Assembly: GCA_964477445.1 (NCBI GenBank) | Contig: CAYZED010000002.1 | Span: forward strand, 174,248 to 238,247 | Reading direction: 5' to 3' | Source of the DNA: CAYZED01 sp964477445 | Lineage (GTDB): Bacteria; Bacillota; Clostridia; Lutisporales; Lutisporaceae | DNA: 64,000 nucleotides | In this document: piece after piece, positions 60,375-64,000 of the stretch | Layout: every line of letters starts with the position of its first letter | How positions within the stretch are numbered: position 1 is the stretch's first letter | Notes under the pieces: generated by a model | What the model was told of the DNA's origin: nothing | The model's input: the letters and a program-made list of their open reading frames with translations, nothing else | The model's database searches: none | Translations under genes and position numbers: made by a program

Positions 60375-63300
60375 TTAATACGCCATCTCAATCACATTCA
60401 TATTTAGAAATTTAAACAAACCTGTTCCATTAATCACGTTAATGGCAGATATTGGATTCGACAGAGTTGGATCATCCATAACATCATACCATTGACCATT
60501 AAATTTATAGTATACATGCAAGCCTTTTTCTGTTGCTTCCTGCATTGCCTGGGTGAAATTTCTTTGATTATATCCTGAAGTCATTCCATCTGAATCTAGA
60601 GAAAAAGCATAATCTCCAACCAAGAGATAATTATTGCTTTGAATTGCACTCTCAACACTTTTAGGCGTCACAGCTAGACTCTCTGGTACATTCACTTCAA
60701 CAGTAACTGTATCTGTTAAGCCTCCAATACTAAGTTCAAAAGTCACAGGGGCAATACATTTAGCCCCGTATGTAATATAACCAGTTTCTGAATTAATCCT
60801 ACAGTTTTCGTTAGAGAGAAGATCAATATGAACTCCTGAAACTCTTGTATTTACTACGTATTGTGCATAGCTTACTATATTGCTAATATCACCCTCATAT
60901 AAAGTGCTAAATCTGTCTGGTGATAACTTAGCTTTCGCAGCTATAAGTTTCCCTTGAATATCTTCTGTCAAATCTAATATAACCGTAAATTCATCTGATT
61001 CTACCTCATCCTTTTCAAGAGTAACTGCCACAGAAGCTGTTGCTTCATTGTCATATGTTATTTCTCCTCCACCAGTTGATCCAAAACGGCTTTGAACATT
61101 GTCTTCTCCGCTTATTACACTGAATTGCTTAATAGTAACTCCACTATCTGGTGTAATTGAATCAATTAAACTTTGTAGTTTAGCTATTGCATTTGAATTT
61201 GTTCCTTTAACCAGAGTTATCGGTTGTAATGTAGCGAGGCCTGTTCTTATTTCATCAAACACTGCTAAAAATGCTGCTGGCTTTATACTAAATTCTCTTC
61301 GTATACTTTCGAACTTACCTTTTCTAACAATACTAACATATACTTTTTTATTAGTAGGTAAAGTTGTAAAAAATATTTCTTTATCTCCAACACTATTTGA
61401 AAGAGATAGCATTTCTGAAGAAAGAAGATTTCCTTCCGTCAGAGAATCATACACTTTTACTATATCTCCACCTGTTATATTTTTTACAATTATTCCACCT
61501 TCATAGCCTTGATATACATTAGTTGAGGATTGTAAATCCGACGCACTCAGTTCAGTAGAAATTCCTTCAGGCGCAACATATGTAATTTCTGTAAAGTTGC
61601 TTTCTAACTTTCCGGCTTCAATTACTGTCACATAAAATGAACCGGCAAGGTCACTTCCGAAATCAGTATGTAACGTCCAGCTAGCTATTTGATAACTTTC
61701 CGGACCGAAAGTGTGTAGTAAATTTTCTTTACTACTATCAAAATACACTTTTACCGTAGTATTGGCTTCAAGATTTCTAATTTGGAAAATATCATTTGGT
61801 CCACCATTACTAATTACTGTTATATCACTAAGCGAAGGCGCGGTTGATTTAGAGGTCAATGTAAAATTAACAAGTATGGTTTGCGACTCATACCCATCTT
61901 TGCCAAGTTTTATGTTTGCTTGTGCGCTTCCGCCTGAAGAATAAATTATGTTTCCATCAGCTTCAATTGTGGCTAAATCAACTGGTGCAAACGAACTAAC
62001 TACTACACCCAAAGAAGGATAAACTGCATTAATCGCTTGAGTAATTTTTGTTTTTGCATTAGTGTCAGTTCCTCCAATCAAGCTAAATGTTGGTGCTTCT
62101 CCTAATTCATCTGTTACTAATTGAATTTGCCCTGGGATGTAGTCTGGCACGCTGTATGTTATATCAAATGATGCTGAGTCAGTTCCGCCTTTTGTTAATA
62201 CTATCGTTACGGTTACTATCTTCGCATTATTATATGTTATTGTCCCATCATTTGCGATATTTGCTAAAGTGTCGCTACTAAATGACTTAACAGTAACTCC
62301 GCTTGTAACGGAATTTATTAGTGTTTGAAGTTGGGTATTTGCGCTACTGTCCGTTCCTTGAGCCAGATTAAACGGTGTCATTTCTACTGCCGATTTTGCT
62401 AACTCTAACTGCCCCAGAGTATAATCTGGCAAACTGTATGTTATCTCAAATGATGTTGTATCTGTTCCGCCTTTTGTTAATACTATCGTTACGGTTACTG
62501 TCTTCGCATTATTATAAGTGATTGTCCCATCGTTTGCGATATTTGCTAAAGTGTTACTAATAAATGATTCAACTGTTACTCCGCTAGTTACGGAATTTAT
62601 TAGTGCTTGAAGTTGAGTTTTTGCGTTACTGTCTGTTCCTTGAACTAAATCAAAAGATGTCATTTCTACTGCCGATTTTGCTAATGCTAACTGCCCCAGA
62701 GTATAATCCGGCAAACTGTATGTTATATCAAATGATGCTGAGTCAGTTCCGCCTTTTGTTAAAACTATCGTTACTGTTACTGTCTTCGCATTATTATATG
62801 TTACTGTGCCATCGTTTGCTATATTTGCTAAAGTGTCGCTAGTGAATGTTTTAACTGTTACTCCAGATGTTACAGCATTTATTCTTGCTTGAAGTTGCGT
62901 ATTTGCGCTACTGTCCGTTCCTTGAACCAACGTAATAGGGGTATTCATAGCCGCAGTTTTTGCTAGTAGCAATTGCCCTGGAATATAGTCTGGCAAACTA
63001 TATGTTACATTAAACGAAGCTGAATCAGTTCCGCCCTTTGTTAAAACTACTGTTACGGTTACTGTCTTCGCATTATTATATGTTATTGTCCCATCATTTG
63101 CGATATTTGCTGTCGTGTCACTAGTGAATGTTTTGACTGTTACTCCTGTTGATACAGCATTTACTCTTGCTTGAAGCTGTGTATTTGCGCTAATATCCGT
63201 TCCCTGAACCAAAGTAATAGGGGTGTTCATAGCTGCAGTTTTAGCTAGTAGCAATTGTCCTGGAATATAATCTGGCAGACTGTATGTAATAGTTATTGGA

Positions 63301-64000
63301 GAAGAAATCACTCCATCCTTTTCTAACGTAATCTCTACTGTTACAGATTTCGAGTCATTATAAGTAATTACTCCATCATTTCCAATATTCAATAAGTTAT
63401 TACTCGCAAATGAGTAAACACTAATTCCTGGCGCATAAGCGTCAATTCTGTCTTGAAGCTGCGTTTTTGCATTACTATCAATTCCTTGAACCAGAGTAAC
63501 GTTAGAATCTCCCGATAAATTAGATTCTGCAATAGCAATTTGCCCAGATACATATTCAGGCAAACTGTATGTTATATCAAATGAGGTCGAATCAGTTCCG
63601 CCTTTTGTTAAAACTATCGCAACTGTTACTGTCTTTGCGTTATTATATGTTACTGTTCCGTCATTTGCGATATTTGCTAAAGTGTTACTACTAAATGACT
63701 TAACTGTAACTCCGCTTGTAACGGAATTTATTCTTGCTTGAAGCTGGGTGTTTGCGTTACTGTCCGTTCCTTGAACCAGATTAAAAGGTGTCATTTGAAC
63801 TGCCGATTTTGCTAACGCTATCTGCCCTGGAATATAATCAGGCAAACTGTATGTAATATCGAATGATGTTGAATCAGTTCCGCCTTTTGTTAATACTATC
63901 GTTACCGTTACTGTCTTCGCATTATTATATGTGATTGTCCCATCGTTTGCGATATTTGCTAAAGTGTTACTACTAAATGACTTAACTGTAACTCCGCTTG
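60375..64000 (-). CDS. Large secreted protein with tandem Ig-like repeats (partial)
   Basis: The frame is open from the stop at 60375 to the right edge, at least 1200 codons, with the start outside the window. From the edge inward there are at least six repeats of about 94 residues (period about 282 bp), each with GQLxLAKTA, TLVQGTDSNANTQLQARIN, GVTVKxF, NIANDGTITYNNAKTVTVT and GGTDSASFDITYSLPDY. They resemble atypical bacterial Ig-like (aBig) domains. Residues closer to the C-terminus are divergent versions, two other beta-sandwich segments and a unique tail ending NVIEMAY. Probably an adhesin or surface layer component. Confidence 0.8.
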   Translation of the reverse strand, partial: SGVTVKSFSSNTLANIANDGTITYNNAKTVTVTIVLTKGGTDSTSFDITYSLPDYIPGQIALAKSAVQMTPFNLVQGTDSNANTQLQARINSVTSGVTVKSFSSNTLANIANDGTVTYNNAKTVTVAIVLTKGGTDSTSFDITYSLPEYVSGQIAIAESNLSGDSNVTLVQGIDSNAKTQLQDRIDAYAPGISVYSFASNNLLNIGNDGVITYNDSKSVTVEITLEKDGVISSPITITYSLPDYIPGQLLLAKTAAMNTPITLVQGTDISANTQLQARVNAVSTGVTVKTFTSDTTANIANDGTITYNNAKTVTVTVVLTKGGTDSASFNVTYSLPDYIPGQLLLAKTAAMNTPITLVQGTDSSANTQLQARINAVTSGVTVKTFTSDTLANIANDGTVTYNNAKTVTVTIVLTKGGTDSASFDITYSLPDYTLGQLALAKSAVEMTSFDLVQGTDSNAKTQLQALINSVTSGVTVESFISNTLANIANDGTITYNNAKTVTVTIVLTKGGTDTTSFEITYSLPDYTLGQLELAKSAVEMTPFNLAQGTDSSANTQLQTLINSVTSGVTVKSFSSDTLANIANDGTITYNNAKIVTVTIVLTKGGTDSASFDITYSVPDYIPGQIQLVTDELGEAPTFSLIGGTDTNAKTKITQAINAVYPSLGVVVSSFAPVDLATIEADGNIIYSSGGSAQANIKLGKDGYESQTILVNFTLTSKSTAPSLSDITVISNGGPNDIFQIRNLEANTTVKVYFDSSKENLLHTFGPESYQIASWTLHTDFGSDLAGSFYVTVIEAGKLESNFTEITYVAPEGISTELSASDLQSSTNVYQGYEGGIIVKNITGGDIVKVYDSLTEGNLLSSEMLSLSNSVGDKEIFFTTLPTNKKVYVSIVRKGKFESIRREFSIKPAAFLAVFDEIRTGLATLQPITLVKGTNSNAIAKLQSLIDSITPDSGVTIKQFSVISGEDNVQSRFGSTGGGEITYDNEATASVAVTLEKDEVESDEFTVILDLTEDIQGKLIAAKAKLSPDRFSTLYEGDISNIVSYAQYVVNTRVSGVHIDLLSNENCRINSETGYITYGAKCIAPVTFELSIGGLTDTVTVEVNVPESLAVTPKSVESAIQSNNYLLVGDYAFSLDSDGMTSGYNQRNFTQAMQEATEKGLHVYYKFNGQWYDVMDDPTLSNPISAINVINGTGLFKFLNMNVIEMAY

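Noticed and set aside
62070..64000. CRISPR or VNTR non-coding array
   Set aside because: The 282-bp units are in frame within one long open reading frame and encode Ig-like domains.

Overview
The window is a low-GC chromosome segment from a motile, anaerobic-type member of the Clostridia (Bacillota). This rests on gene content and order: the flgM-flgN-flgK-flgL-DUF6470-fliW-csrA-hag block and the mbl...flgF/flgG-flgJ-like-fabZ block both match Bacillus/Clostridium synteny. SAM-I and T-box riboswitches, purine-rich Shine-Dalgarno sites, frequent TTG starts and an IleS2-type IleRS fit as well. Two 10-N scaffold gaps (4095-4104 and 51122-51131) show a draft assembly. I do not assign a genus.

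Left part (1-13 kb, nearly all minus strand): late flagellar genes. flgM has its own sigma-D-type promoter and is followed by flgN, two tandem flgK paralogues, flgL, a DUF6470 gene, fliW and csrA. Next come a decayed second fliW fragment, hag with a second sigma-D-type promoter and a likely CsrA-binding leader hairpin, and a glycosyltransferase cut by the window edge. Upstream lie yvyF, comFC and recD2.

13-26 kb: a GNAT acetyltransferase, metK under a SAM-I riboswitch, four tRNAs (Pro, Val, Thr, Tyr in transcription order) from one promoter, an EamA exporter with a DUF4153 membrane protein, an orphan MazF/PemK-like toxin, a B12-dependent methionine synthase split into two genes, a DEAD-box helicase and an ABC-F ATPase.

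26-33 kb: a MoxR ATPase, a chimeric DUF58/DUF4129-like ORF, a MacB-type ABC transporter (one ATPase, two FtsX-like permeases), a small secreted Trp/Tyr/Gly-rich protein and a LytTR response regulator. Together these look like a regulated export or immunity locus for a secreted bacteriocin-like protein. Palindromic elements lie between the regulator and the small gene.

33-51 kb: AIM24-like protein, ileS with a T-box, an SPFH protein, glpK with a 59-residue helix-turn-helix gene, yajQ, a YtrA-type GntR regulator, fabZ, a flgJ-like gene, flgG and a flgF-like gene. An ilvA unit on the opposite strand (promoter, Ile-rich leader ORF, T-box) and about 1 kb of non-coding hairpin repeats separate these rod genes from mbl. 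Beyond mbl are a 3-oxoacid CoA-transferase pair and the wecB/tagO polymer-sugar genes.

51-64 kb: a divergent Tad-like pilus or secretion cluster (CpaB-, TadZ-, CpaF-, TadB- and TadC-like genes plus three small one-TM proteins). It lies downstream of a CapA-type metallophosphatase and a large secreted protein with tandem Ig-like repeats of about 94 residues that runs off the right edge.

The least explained item is the hairpin-repeat family at 45.9-46.9 kb and 31.4-31.6 kb. Its stems change in a compensatory way while its internal loops are conserved.
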